NCBI RefSeq assembly: GCF_901538265.1
Contig: NZ_LR593886.1
Location: forward strand, 4,919,738 to 4,983,737
DNA length: 64,000 nucleotides
Reading direction: 5' to 3'
Source of the DNA: Gemmata massiliana
Lineage (GTDB): Bacteria > Planctomycetota > Planctomycetia > Gemmatales > Gemmataceae
The notes under the pieces are model-generated. The model saw only the letters and a list, made by a program, of their open reading frames with translations. It did not search any database and was not told the origin of the DNA. Position numbers and translations under genes: made by a program. Positions 34,417 through 42,823 of the stretch are shown piece after piece (the stretch's first letter is position 1; each line of letters begins with the position of its first letter).

Positions 34417-36024
34417 ATGAGCGGTCTCGGAATGAGAATGGACATCCGCGTTCGCCAAGACCTGCGCCAGGTCTTGGCTCCGCGCATGATCCAGTCCATG
34501 GAAATACTCCAGTTGTCCATCACGGACCTCCAAACGAAGATCGACGAGGCTCTCCAAGAGAACCCGTTCCTCGAGCTGAAGGAAAAGCTCGGCGAGGTGG
34601 ACGAGGTGGCCCCGGACTTCAACCCGGACGCGCCGCTCAAGCACGACGAGACGGGCGACCTGGAGTTCAACCGGCTTGAGGAACTCAACCGCGACTGGGA
34701 CGATCACTTCAACGAGGAGCACCGCGGTAGCCGCGCCTCGATGGAAGAGGAGGGGGACCGGAAGCTCGAAGCGATGGCGAACATGCCCGATCGCGCCCCG
34801 TCGCTCCAGGACTACCTCGCGGACCAGATCGGCGAACTGGAACTCGAAGAGGACGAACGGCGCCTCGCGCGGCACATTTGCAGCTTCGTGGACCGCACCG
34901 GGTACCTCGGCGCGCGGCTCAAGGTCCGCAAGGGCAAGGACCGCGAGGAACTGGACGAAGAAGACAAGGACAAGCCCAAGAAGAAGAAGGCCGACGACGA
35001 GAACGACGAGGAACTGTACAGCGACGTCTTCCGCACGGTGCCGCTGAGCGAGATCGCGTCGCTCTACGACGCGACCGTGACCGCCGAAGACGTTGAAGAC
35101 ACGCTCGTCCACGTCGTACAGAAGCTCGACCCGCCCGGCGTCGCCGCTCGTGATCTCAAAGAGTGCCTGTTACTCCAGGTACCGCCCGATGCGCCGATGG
35201 CCGAGGCGATGCGGGTCATCATCCGCGACCACCTCGAAGACGTCGGGGCGAACCGCATCCCGGTGATCCAGAAGGCCACGCGGTACGAACTTGCCACGAT
35301 CCAGGACACGATCGCAGCGATCCAGCACCTGGACCCGAAGCCGGGGTTGAAGTTCTCCGACTCCGGCACGCGGTACGTGATGCCCGACGTGGTGGTGGAG
35401 CGCGCCGACGACAGCGACTACACGGTGCGCCTCACCGACGAATGGGTACCGCGCATCCGCGTGAGCAAGCGCATCGTGGACCTGTGCAAGCGCCAGGATC
35501 TGGACGAGAGCGTGAAGGAAGAACTGCGCAAGAAGCTCCAGTCGGCCGACTGGCTCGTGAAGGCCGTGGAACAGCGCCGCAACACGCTGCTGAAGGTGAC
35601 GAAGGCCATTATTGACCACCAGCGGGCGTTCCTCGACTACGGCCCCGAGCACATTCACCCGCTGAAGATGCAGCAGATCGCCGACCAGGTGAAGGTCCAC
35701 GTCACGACCGTGAGCCGGGCCGTGGACGACAAGTGGGTGCAGACCCCGCGCGGCGTGTTCCCGTTGAAGCGGTTCTTCGGCGGCGGGAAGGCCAACAACC
35801 AGACCGGCGAGGACGTGGCCTACGAGGTGATGAAGCAGAAGCTCCTCGAACTCGTTTCCAACGAGGACAAGGCGAACCCACTGTCCGACGAGGAACTCGT
35901 CACGCTGCTGAAGGCCGACGGGTACCCGGTGGCCCGCCGAACCGTGACCAAGTACCGCAAGATGCTCAACATCCCGAGCAGCCGCCAGCGCAAGGACTGG
36001 TCGCTCTCGCCGACGACAACGTGA
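34417..36024 (+). CDS. rpoN: RNA polymerase sigma-54 factor
   Basis: A 535-residue sigma-54. Region I at the N-terminus is Gln/Leu-rich ('RQVLAPRMIQSMEILQLSITDLQTKIDEALQENPFLEL'). The core-binding region has 'VQKLDPPGVAARDLKECLLLQV', the helix-turn-helix 'MQQIADQVKVHVTTVSRAVDDKWVQTPRGVFPLKRFF', and the RpoN box 'ARRTVTKYR' recognises the -24 element. The ATG at 34417 has GAGAGGG upstream. Odd feature: a charged insert of about 30 residues (near 170-200) rich in Lys, Glu and Asp between the first core-binding helices. The NtrC-type regulator at 25.5 kb and the CARF activator at 60.2 kb are its partners in this window. Confidence 0.95.
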   Translation: MSGLGMRMDIRVRQDLRQVLAPRMIQSMEILQLSITDLQTKIDEALQENPFLELKEKLGEVDEVAPDFNPDAPLKHDETGDLEFNRLEELNRDWDDHFNEEHRGSRASMEEEGDRKLEAMANMPDRAPSLQDYLADQIGELELEEDERRLARHICSFVDRTGYLGARLKVRKGKDREELDEEDKDKPKKKKADDENDEELYSDVFRTVPLSEIASLYDATVTAEDVEDTLVHVVQKLDPPGVAARDLKECLLLQVPPDAPMAEAMRVIIRDHLEDVGANRIPVIQKATRYELATIQDTIAAIQHLDPKPGLKFSDSGTRYVMPDVVVERADDSDYTVRLTDEWVPRIRVSKRIVDLCKRQDLDESVKEELRKKLQSADWLVKAVEQRRNTLLKVTKAIIDHQRAFLDYGPEHIHPLKMQQIADQVKVHVTTVSRAVDDKWVQTPRGVFPLKRFFGGGKANNQTGEDVAYEVMKQKLLELVSNEDKANPLSDEELVTLLKADGYPVARRTVTKYRKMLNIPSSRQRKDWSLSPTTT

Positions 36025-36053
36025 GTGTCGGTGTTCGTACCTTCGAGTTCACC

Positions 36054-36097
36054 AGCCCCGGTCCGCGGTAGTTTCCGCGGACCGGGGCTGTTTTTTG
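36054..36097 (+). terminator. Rho-independent terminator after rpoN
   Basis: A perfect 15-bp stem AGCCCCGGTCCGCGG / CCGCGGACCGGGGCT with a six-base loop is followed by GTTTTTTG. It begins 29 bases after the rpoN stop and closes the dnaX-rpoN region. Confidence 0.92.
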
Positions 36098-36204
36098 TCC
36101 TTGCTCTCGATCGCTGGCAGTAGCGATTCTCGTGGGATGTACCTAGGTGATGCCGTAGTTTGTGGTCACGAGGACGGGCATTCTGGTGAGCGTGAGGGCG
36201 ATCA

Positions 36205-36879
36205 ATGACCGAAGCCGAGTGGCTGACTTGTGATGGGAGTGCGGATGTCTTGCTCCAGCACCTATTTAAAATGTGTCGCCCGTCTCAGCGACAACTTCGT
36301 CTCTACGTCTGTGCCAAGTGCCGGCACACCCGTTATCTGACTGCTTCAATTGCTTCAGCGCGTTACCTTGTGGACAACCGCATCGCACAACAGACCATCG
36401 AGGTTGGTGAGCGATACGCAGACGGCGCGGCGACGGAGGAGGAACGCCTGCTTGCGTTCGAGCCTACCACCCGGGGGCTGGACGGTGAACTGGCCGCTTA
36501 CGGGGATCGAAGCTCGGCCCTTGCCGCGAGACAACGCCTCGCGGCGAGGCAGTGTGTGGTCAGCCGAGTTTCCTCCTCAAAGCTTTCCTCCGGAGAGGAT
36601 GAGGAATTGGATCCTCAGTTCCGGCCGGCGATCCTCCTGCGCGACATCTTCGGCAACCCCTTTCGCCCCGTCGCCTTCTCCCCCGCGTGGCGCACGTCCA
36701 TTGTGGTCGCTCTCGCGGCGCAGATGTACGAGTCCCGAGACTTCAGCACGATGCCGATTCTCGCTGACGCGCTCCAAGACGCCGGCTGTGATAACGCCGA
36801 CATGCTGGATCACTGCCGCGGACCCGGTCCGCACGTGCGCGGGTGCTGGGTCGTCGATCTGGTGTTGGGGAAGGAATGA
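36205..36879 (+). CDS. Gemmata-type conserved protein with LRDIFGNPF motif
   Basis: A 224-residue protein starting MTEAEWLTCDGSADVLLQHL, followed by 'QLRLYVCAKCRHTRYL' and 'ARYLVDNRIAQQTIEVGERYADG'. It ends in 'LLRDIFGNPFRPVAF', 'AQMYESRDFSTMPILADALQDAGCDNADMLDHC' and 'GPHVRGCWVVDLVLGKE'. This combination belongs to a family of many paralogues typical of Gemmata-like planctomycetes; the function is unknown. In the usual form the N-terminal motif has several Cys/Arg residues; here it is C-A-K-C-R. It supports the taxonomic placement. A palindromic repeat follows 15 bases after the stop. Confidence 0.8.
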   Translation: MTEAEWLTCDGSADVLLQHLFKMCRPSQRQLRLYVCAKCRHTRYLTASIASARYLVDNRIAQQTIEVGERYADGAATEEERLLAFEPTTRGLDGELAAYGDRSSALAARQRLAARQCVVSRVSSSKLSSGEDEELDPQFRPAILLRDIFGNPFRPVAFSPAWRTSIVVALAAQMYESRDFSTMPILADALQDAGCDNADMLDHCRGPGPHVRGCWVVDLVLGKE

Positions 36880-36893
36880 GGGCGCGCAATTAG

Positions 36894-36998
36894 ATTTCAC
36901 CGCAGAGGGCGCGGAGAGCGCAGAGAAAAGCACGAGGAGCCGTGATCGCTTCAACTTGGATTCTTCTCCGCGCCCTCTCGTGCTCTCTGCGGTGAAAT
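36894..36998. repeat. Imperfect inverted repeat (ATTTCACCGCAGAG family)
   Basis: The left arm begins at 36894 with ATTTCACCGCAGAGGGCGCG and the right arm ends at 36998 with the reverse complement CTCTGCGGTGAAAT. The inner parts are rearranged copies of GGGCGCGGAG and GAGAGCACGAG. It lies between an LRDIFGNPF-type gene and the first SDR gene. Confidence 0.6.
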
Positions 36999-37087
36999 AC
37001 TCTTCACCGCACTTCGGGTTCCGATTGATCCCGATCACCGATCCGACTACATTCCCTCGCTGGCTATTTCCGGCGAGGGCTTTTCGT

Positions 37088-38131
37088 TTGGCTACACCCC
37101 ACAACACCACAAACGCGACGTGGAGCGGGCGCTGCGTCGCGCTGACCGGCGCGACCGGGTTCGTCGGCTGGCACCTCGCCTCTACTCTGCGTGCGGCCGG
37201 CGCCGATGTGGTCGCGCTCCACCGGGAAGGCTCGGATACGGCCCGCCTTCAGGGGATCGGTGTTCGGACGGCTGTCGCGTCGCTCAACGACGTTCGCGCG
37301 CTGGCGGCGGGTTGTCGTGGTGTGGACGTGCTCATCCACGCGGCGGCGGCAGTTGATTTTGGCGGCGACCGGCAGGCTATTCAACGGGTGAACGTGGACG
37401 GGACGCGCGCAGTGATGGAAGCGGCTCGTGCGTCGGGCGTGCGCCGGGTGGTTCACCTTAGTTCCGTGGCCGCAGTAGGCGCGACGCGGTGGCCCGAAGT
37501 ATGCAACGAGCGCGCGGAATGGACGCTCGGTGCGTTCGACGTGCCCTACGCCACCACCAAGCGCGACGCGGAACTCGTCGCACTCGCCGCGAACGGTTCT
37601 GGGCTAGAGGTCGTGGTGGTCAATCCGGGGTGCGTGATCGGCCCCGATGACTTCGGCGAGAGCGAGTTCGGCTCACTCTGCAAGCGCTTCTGGCGCGGGC
37701 GGGTGCCGTTCCACTTCACTGGTGGAAACAACTTCGTGGACGTGCGCGACGTGGCCGCCGGGGTACTGGCCGCGGCCGATCGCGGGCGCCCGGGGGAGCG
37801 GTACTTGCTTACCGGCGAGAATCGGCGGTGGCAGGGCTTCTTTCAAGACCTCGCGTGGGCAGCGGGGCGTGCGATTCCGCGGGCCACGTTCCCGAGTTGG
37901 CTCGCGCTGCCGGTTGCTCACGTCATGGAGTGGCGCGGACGCAAGAAGAAACGCCGACCGCAATTGAGCATCGATAGTGCGAAGTTCGTGGGCCTGTACT
38001 TCTTCTTCACGGCTGAAAAGGCGCATCGCGAACTAGGCTTTTCCCCGCGCCCGTTGCGCGAATCACTCGCGGACGCATATGCGTTCTGGCACAGTCCCGC
38101 TCAACTCGCTTCGAGAAAGAAAGCCGCATGA
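37088..38131 (+). CDS. NAD-dependent epimerase/dehydratase (extended SDR), copy 1
   Basis: A 347-residue extended short-chain dehydrogenase. The NAD(P)-binding motif is in 'CVALTGATGFVGWHLASTL', the acidic region in 'VDVLIHAAAAVDFGG', and the active-site Y-x3-K is 'VPYATTKRDAE'. 'VVVVNPGCVIGPDD' follows, and 'NFVDVRDVAAGVLAA' is typical of HpnA/dihydroflavonol-reductase-like enzymes. No ATG exists before the nucleotide fold, so the TTG at 37088 with GAGGG nine bases upstream is taken as the start. The stop overlaps the next ATG (ATGA at 38128-38131), so the two SDR genes are coupled. Confidence 0.82.
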   Translation: MATPHNTTNATWSGRCVALTGATGFVGWHLASTLRAAGADVVALHREGSDTARLQGIGVRTAVASLNDVRALAAGCRGVDVLIHAAAAVDFGGDRQAIQRVNVDGTRAVMEAARASGVRRVVHLSSVAAVGATRWPEVCNERAEWTLGAFDVPYATTKRDAELVALAANGSGLEVVVVNPGCVIGPDDFGESEFGSLCKRFWRGRVPFHFTGGNNFVDVRDVAAGVLAAADRGRPGERYLLTGENRRWQGFFQDLAWAAGRAIPRATFPSWLALPVAHVMEWRGRKKKRRPQLSIDSAKFVGLYFFFTAEKAHRELGFSPRPLRESLADAYAFWHSPAQLASRKKAA

Positions 38132-39267
38132 GTGCGACCCCGCGTTCGTTCTGGACGGACACCCCGGTGTGCGTGCTCGGCGGGAACGGGTTCCTCGGTC
38201 GCCACATCGTGAGCGCGCTTTTGCACGCGGGTGCGCGGGTTCGCACGCTTTCGCTTCCGGGACCGTCACCGATCGAAGTTCACCCGAGCCTCGACGCCCG
38301 GACTGGGGATGTCACTGATCCCGTGGCCGCGCGTGCGGCGATCGAAGGCGCGCGCGTCGTGTTTCTGGCCGCGGGACCGGTCGGCGCTGGAGGAAAGATC
38401 GCACGCGGAATGGGCACGCATCCGGACGCACTCGCCAGTGTGCTGAGTGTGCTTCCGCAAAGCGCACGGCTCGTGCTCACGTCGAGCATCGTGGCCGTCG
38501 GTGCCGGTTGGGGCGAGGTGCGGACGGAAGATTCACCGTTCCCAAACGCGCGGTTGCGCGTCAACTACGTCCACGCGAAACGCTCCGCCGAAGAAGCCGC
38601 AATGGTGGCCGCGAAAAAGCACGATGTCGTCGTTGTGAATCCGGGCTACTTATTCGGTCCGGACGACCCCGGGCCGTCGGTGATGGGGGATTTGTGCGTC
38701 CGGTTCTGGCGCGGGAACGTGGCGTTTGCACTACCCGGCGGGATCAACGCGGTGGACGTGCGTGATGTGGCCGCGGGGCACCTGCTCGCGGCGGAGCACG
38801 GGGCGAGTGGTCGGCGCTACATCCTGGGCGGTGAGAACGTGCGATTCACGCGCCTGTTTACCGCACTCGCGCAAGCGGCCGGGTTACGGCGCGCGGTTCT
38901 GTCGTCGTTTCGGCCCGCACTTCCGGCGTGGGCGTGGTTCGGGTTGGCCGCATGCGCTGAACTCGGGCACCGCGTATCGGGCAAGGAACCACGACCGTCG
39001 TTCGAGTTCGTGCGAATGTTTCGGCGGTGCTGGTTCGTGTCGTCTGCGCGTGCAGAAAGTGAACTCGGCTACCGGGTGCGCCCGCTGAGCGAGACGCTCG
39101 CGGACGCCTTCGCGTGGCACGCGGCCCGCACTCGGGTCGCGCCGCGCGGGTTGAACAAACTGTGGCTCCGGCCCACGAAGTCCTCAGCGTTTCGTGGCGC
39201 GGAAGAGAAAGGCTTGGTTCGCGAAACTCAGCCGGTACTCGATGTTCGTGAACCCGGCGTCCGTTAG
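38128..39267 (+). CDS. NAD-dependent epimerase/dehydratase (extended SDR), copy 2
   Basis: A 379-residue paralogue of the preceding gene. The cofactor motif is 'VCVLGGNGFLGRHIVSALL', the active-site Y-x3-K is 'VNYVHAKRSAEE', and the substrate-side segment is 'VVVVNPGYLFGPDDPGPSVMGDLCVRFWRG', closely matching copy 1 (CKRFWRG). 'GINAVDVRDVAAGHLLAAEHG' corresponds to the same family. Its last 28 codons run antisense over the 3' end of the methyltransferase gene, so the true functional C-terminus is probably near GLNKLWLRPT. The pair of diverged tandem SDRs suggests consecutive or alternative steps in one pathway; the substrate is unknown. Confidence 0.82.
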   Translation: MSATPRSFWTDTPVCVLGGNGFLGRHIVSALLHAGARVRTLSLPGPSPIEVHPSLDARTGDVTDPVAARAAIEGARVVFLAAGPVGAGGKIARGMGTHPDALASVLSVLPQSARLVLTSSIVAVGAGWGEVRTEDSPFPNARLRVNYVHAKRSAEEAAMVAAKKHDVVVVNPGYLFGPDDPGPSVMGDLCVRFWRGNVAFALPGGINAVDVRDVAAGHLLAAEHGASGRRYILGGENVRFTRLFTALAQAAGLRRAVLSSFRPALPAWAWFGLAACAELGHRVSGKEPRPSFEFVRMFRRCWFVSSARAESELGYRVRPLSETLADAFAWHAARTRVAPRGLNKLWLRPTKSSAFRGAEEKGLVRETQPVLDVREPGVR

Positions 39268-39951
39268 TTTGGCGGTGATGGTTTCGGCCGAGAGATAGTG
39301 GAACCGCCCCTTGCGGGCCTCGCGCTTCAGCCAGCCGCCGTAGCTCCACATGCCGTAGAGTTTGCCGAGGAACCGTAACTTGCGCTTAGCCGACCAGAAC
39401 GCGCGCATCGCGTTCCACCCGACGCGCCCCCACGACGGCTCGGGCACGTTCATCGAGAACACGAACTTCGCGCCCGGCTTCAGCACGCGGTGAACGTCGC
39501 GGAGCAACTGGTCGTAGGCGTCGGTGGTCCAGCGCTGTTCGGCTTCCGAGTACGACTCGGCGTACTGGATCGCCAGCCCACTCACCGCACCGTCGAATAG
39601 GTTCTCACTGTCCCACGGCAGCCCGGCGCTGAAATCCACCGTCTCGAACTTCAGGCGCTCGCCCGGCGGCGGCGACAGGGACTCCCGCAACTTGGCGAAC
39701 GACTTCGCGTTCAGCGCCGCGACGTCCAGGCCGGTGACTTCCGCGAGCTGCCCGTTGCTCTTGGTCCACAGGGCGCGGCACAAGCGCCCCGAACCGCACC
39801 CGAGGTCGATCCAGCGCCCGCCCGGGACCGGGTTCATCCACTCCGTGGTGTGAGCCAGGAGCTGCTGGTACGCGGGCATCTCGTACTGGCTCCAGAACGC
39901 CTTCGCGCAGCGATCGTCGCGCCAGTAGTTCCGGGGTTGCATCTTCGTCAT
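39184..39951 (-). CDS. Class I SAM-dependent methyltransferase
   Basis: A 255-residue enzyme with motif I 'WIDLGCGSGRLCRALW', the acidic residue after beta2 in 'VTGLDVAAL', 'FETVDFSAGLPW' and motif IV 'FDGAVSGLAIQYAESYSEAEQRW'. 'LLRDVHRVLKPGAKFVFSMNVPEPSWGR' completes a typical UbiE/Methyltransf_11-type domain. It likely methylates a small molecule or lipid. It overlaps the end of the second SDR gene by 84 bp on the opposite strand. The E2-like acyltransferase gene lies 25 bp upstream on the same strand, so these two are probably one unit. Confidence 0.85.
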   Translation of the reverse strand: MTKMQPRNYWRDDRCAKAFWSQYEMPAYQQLLAHTTEWMNPVPGGRWIDLGCGSGRLCRALWTKSNGQLAEVTGLDVAALNAKSFAKLRESLSPPPGERLKFETVDFSAGLPWDSENLFDGAVSGLAIQYAESYSEAEQRWTTDAYDQLLRDVHRVLKPGAKFVFSMNVPEPSWGRVGWNAMRAFWSAKRKLRFLGKLYGMWSYGGWLKREARKGRFHYLSAETITAKLTDAGFTNIEYRLSFANQAFLFRATKR

Positions 39952-39976
39952 GGGGTCGCTTCTCCGATTCGATTGG

Positions 39977-40744
39977 TCAGGCGGCCCGCGAGTGCGCCCC
40001 GCGCACTTCTTCGGCCAGCGTCGTGTTCAGGATGTGTTCGAGGTCGACGAGCACGCGGGCGACGTGGCGCCCGTCCATGACGCGGTGGTCGTAAATGACT
40101 TTGATCGTCACGCGACCGTCGGGTCGGATCGGGCCGAACGTCAAGTAAGTCGTTAGTGGCGTAAGCGGGTGCATCTGCTCGACGCCGTGTGTGCCGAGGC
40201 TCGACATCATGAACGTGCCGAATCGCTTGGCGCGCTTGTAGCCGGAAAAGTAGAGCGACGACCAGAACACGAACCGGCGCAGGAGCCACGGCTGCCGACC
40301 GAGCCGGAGCACCTGACGGAACGGCGACACGGAAAGGACATCGTCTTCTCGGAACCGTCGCAGGTGCTCGTCAATAAGTGTCAGTGGCGTTGTTTCGGGC
40401 GAAATGACCTTCGCGCCCAGCACGACCGGTTCGCCCTCCCATTCCCGCTCGATCAGCACCGCGCAGTCGCTGCGCGGGTGTTCGTAGAGTTTGGCGGTGG
40501 GGTAGGGGATGTACGCGCGCCGCAGAACCGGGTGACGCAGGGCCGTGAGGCCGTAAGCCTTCATGAACAGGCTCGTCCACGACACGCCTGTGCCGGCCCG
40601 CTTGCGGGCGTCGGCGAGCACATCAATGTGGCAGTCGCGCGAGAGTGGGAGCGATGGAACCTGCTTGGCGTGGTGTAGCAGTTCGTCCACCATCCGCCGG
40701 GCGGGTGAAAGCGGAATCACTTTCCCGCGCGGACTACTCGCCAT
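39977..40744 (-). CDS. 2-oxoacid dehydrogenase acyltransferase (E2 catalytic domain)-like protein
   Basis: A 255-residue protein corresponding to the catalytic (CAT-fold) domain of E2 acyltransferases, without a lipoyl or subunit-binding domain. The decisive motif is 'YDHRVMDGRHVARVL', where His and Asp form the H-x3-D-G active site. 'ARRMVDELLHHAKQVPSLPLSRDCHIDV' and 'SWTSLFMKAYGLTALRHPVLRRAY' match the start of that domain. A free-standing catalytic domain would use CoA-bound or carrier-bound acyl groups. The ATG at 40744 has GAGGGG upstream. It heads a two-gene unit with the methyltransferase. Confidence 0.8.
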   Translation of the reverse strand: MASSPRGKVIPLSPARRMVDELLHHAKQVPSLPLSRDCHIDVLADARKRAGTGVSWTSLFMKAYGLTALRHPVLRRAYIPYPTAKLYEHPRSDCAVLIEREWEGEPVVLGAKVISPETTPLTLIDEHLRRFREDDVLSVSPFRQVLRLGRQPWLLRRFVFWSSLYFSGYKRAKRFGTFMMSSLGTHGVEQMHPLTPLTTYLTFGPIRPDGRVTIKVIYDHRVMDGRHVARVLVDLEHILNTTLAEEVRGAHSRAA

Positions 40745-40836
40745 CACCGCCCCTCTGTGCAAATACGTAGGCGAGAGCTTATAAGTCGGGCCGCGTAGTT
40801 TGGTCAAGTCCGGATCGCACGGCATGACATGAAAAT

Positions 40837-41002
40837 CACAGGGCTTCCGCCCTGTGCTACGTCAGACGGCCCCTACCGGGGCGTGAAAGGCATTGACCTT
40901 CGCTGCCACATCGAGAAGAGATGAAAGCGGCCAGTGGCAAATAGGTTTCGCGTTTTCGCCCCGGAGGGGCCGTCTGACGTAGCACAGGGCGGAAGCCCTG
41001 TG
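40837..41002. repeat. 166-bp palindromic element with 46-47-bp arms
   Basis: The left arm (40837-40883) starts CACAGGGCTTCCGCCCTGTG and continues CTACGTCAGACGGCCCC. The right arm (40957-41002) is its reverse complement with a single extra base. Each arm begins with its own small palindrome (CACAGGGC...GCCCTGTG). The 73-base interior shows no coding potential. This looks like a non-autonomous mobile or REP-type element, placed between divergent genes. Confidence 0.78.
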
Positions 41003-41045
41003 GCCTTTGACCGTAGTGTCCCCGAGTCCGGAATATAATTCCGGT

Positions 41046-42656
41046 ATGACACCTCTCACCGAACTCTCCACTGAAGAACACGCGATCCGCCTTGGCGGTG
41101 GCGCCAAGGCGATCGACCGGCAGCACGAAAAGTCGCGGCTCACCGCACGCGAGCGGATCGCAAAACTCCTCGACCCGGGCACGGAGTTGTTCGAGCTGGG
41201 ATTGTGGGCCGCGTGGAAGATGTACGCGGAGTGGGGCGGCGCGCCGGCGGCGGGAGTGGTGACGGGGGTGGGTACCGTTTCCGGCCGGCAGGTGATGGTC
41301 ATCGCGAACGACGCGACCGTGAAGGCCGGCGCGTTCTTCCCCATGACGTGCAAAAAGGTGCTCCGCGCGCAGCGCATCGCGATGGAAAACCGCCTGCCGC
41401 TCGTCTACCTCGTCGATTCCGCCGGCGTGTTCCTGCCGCTCCAGGACGAAGTGTTCCCGGACGAGGACGACTTCGGCCGCATCTTCCGGAACAACGCGGT
41501 CATCTCGGCCGCGGGCATCCCGCAATTCGCCGCGATCATGGGGAACTGCGTCGCGGGCGGCGGGTACCTGCCGGTGCTGTGCGACGTGCTCCTCATGACG
41601 GAGGGGAGCGGATTGTACCTCGCGGGGCCGGCGCTGGTGAAGGCCGCGATCGGTCAGGTGGTCGATTCGGAATCGCTTGGCGGCGCGAAGATGCACGCCG
41701 CTGTTAGCGGAACGATCGATTACCGCGAATCGACCGACGAGGCGTGCCTCGAACGGCTCCAGCGTCTGGTGGCCGCACTACCCGAAGACAAACGCGCCGG
41801 CGCTGCCAATTCGCCGGTCGAGACGGGCGCGAAATGGGATGACTTCACGCAACCCGAATACGACGTGCGCGACCTGCTCAAACTGGTCTTCGACGACGCG
41901 CCGTTTGACGAATACAAGGCCGATTATGGCAAGACGATCGTGTGCGGTTGGGGGAAACTCGGAGGACAAACGGTCGGTGTGGTGGCGAACCAGAAGTTGC
42001 GCGTGAAGGCCACCGTCCCGGCCGCGAAAGGCTCAGTCGACAAATCGGCGCAATTTGAGGACGGGCCGCTCCAGTTCGGCGGTGTGATCTACGTTGATTC
42101 CGCGGAGAAGGCGGCACGGTTCGTGATGGACTGTAACCAGCTCCGCGTGCCTATTTTGTTCGTTCAGAACGTGAACGGGTTCATGGTGGGCAAGGACTCT
42201 GAACAGTCCGGCATCATCAAGGCCGGCGCGAAACTGGTGAACGCGATCTCGAACAGCGTGGTTCCGAAGCTCACGCTCATCACCGGTGGGTCGTATGGGG
42301 CCGGGAACTACGCGCTGTGTGGGAAGGCGTTCGACCCGCGCTTCATCCTCGCATGGCCGACCGCGCAGTACGCGGTCATGGGCGGGAACCAGGCCGCGAG
42401 CACGCTGCTCGACGTACAGGTTCAGGCGCTGAAGCGGGCGGGCAAAGACCCCGACGCGGACGAACTCGCGGCCCTGCGCGACAAGGTGAAGGCCAGTTAC
42501 GACGAACAGACCGACATCCGCTACGCCGCGGCGCGCCTGTGGGTGGACGCGATCGTTCAACCCGAAAACACCCGCGCCGCTCTGCTAACAGCGCTCGCAG
42601 TCGCGACTCGAATCGACGAGGGAAAGCCGTTCAAAACGGGCGTACTTCAGGTATGA
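41046..42656 (+). CDS. Acyl-CoA carboxylase beta subunit (carboxyltransferase)
   Basis: A 536-residue carboxyltransferase. The N-terminus reads 'HEKSRLTARERIAKLLDPGT', the CoA-binding half has 'GVGTVSGRQVMVIANDATVKAGAFFPMTCKK' and 'LPLVYLVDSAGVFLPLQDEVFPDEDDFGRIF', and the biotin-side half has 'PILFVQNVNGFMVGKDSEQSGIIKAGAKLVNAI' and 'TLITGGSYGAGNYALCGKAFDPRFILAWPTA'. The pattern is nearest to methylcrotonyl-CoA carboxylase beta subunits. It needs a biotin carboxylase/carrier subunit, which is not in this window, so the gene is separated from its partner. The ATG at 41046 begins a typical opening (MTPLTELSTEEHAIRLGGG). Confidence 0.9.
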   Translation: MTPLTELSTEEHAIRLGGGAKAIDRQHEKSRLTARERIAKLLDPGTELFELGLWAAWKMYAEWGGAPAAGVVTGVGTVSGRQVMVIANDATVKAGAFFPMTCKKVLRAQRIAMENRLPLVYLVDSAGVFLPLQDEVFPDEDDFGRIFRNNAVISAAGIPQFAAIMGNCVAGGGYLPVLCDVLLMTEGSGLYLAGPALVKAAIGQVVDSESLGGAKMHAAVSGTIDYRESTDEACLERLQRLVAALPEDKRAGAANSPVETGAKWDDFTQPEYDVRDLLKLVFDDAPFDEYKADYGKTIVCGWGKLGGQTVGVVANQKLRVKATVPAAKGSVDKSAQFEDGPLQFGGVIYVDSAEKAARFVMDCNQLRVPILFVQNVNGFMVGKDSEQSGIIKAGAKLVNAISNSVVPKLTLITGGSYGAGNYALCGKAFDPRFILAWPTAQYAVMGGNQAASTLLDVQVQALKRAGKDPDADELAALRDKVKASYDEQTDIRYAAARLWVDAIVQPENTRAALLTALAVATRIDEGKPFKTGVLQV

Positions 42657-42677
42657 ACTTGCCGCAGAGAAGGCAGA

Positions 42678-42810
42678 AAAATCCGCCGCGGATAAACGCA
42701 GATAACGCGGATCAGACAAAGAAAAGAGTGCGATTGATCGGCCCTACCGGGGCTTAAAAATCGTGCTTCTGTCTGATCCGCGTTATCTGCGTTTATCCGC
42801 GGCGGATTTT
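42678..42810. repeat. Perfect 41-bp inverted repeat between converging genes
   Basis: Arms at 42678-42718 and 42770-42810 are exact reverse complements. The left arm begins AAAATCCGCCGCGGATAAAC. The loop of 51 bases has a small CCCTACCGGGG palindrome. It lies 21 bases after the carboxylase stop and 13 bases from the RNA ligase stop, so it probably ends both transcripts. A shorter relative (TGATCCGCGTGCTCTGCGTC) occurs at about 48483. Confidence 0.8.
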
Positions 42811-42823
42811 CCGTTCCCAGCAT

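Noticed and set aside
36350-37087. Upstream extension of the first SDR gene
   Set aside because: The extension runs through the LRDIFGNPF gene in another frame and through the palindromic repeat; only the part from the TTG at 37088 has SDR sequence.
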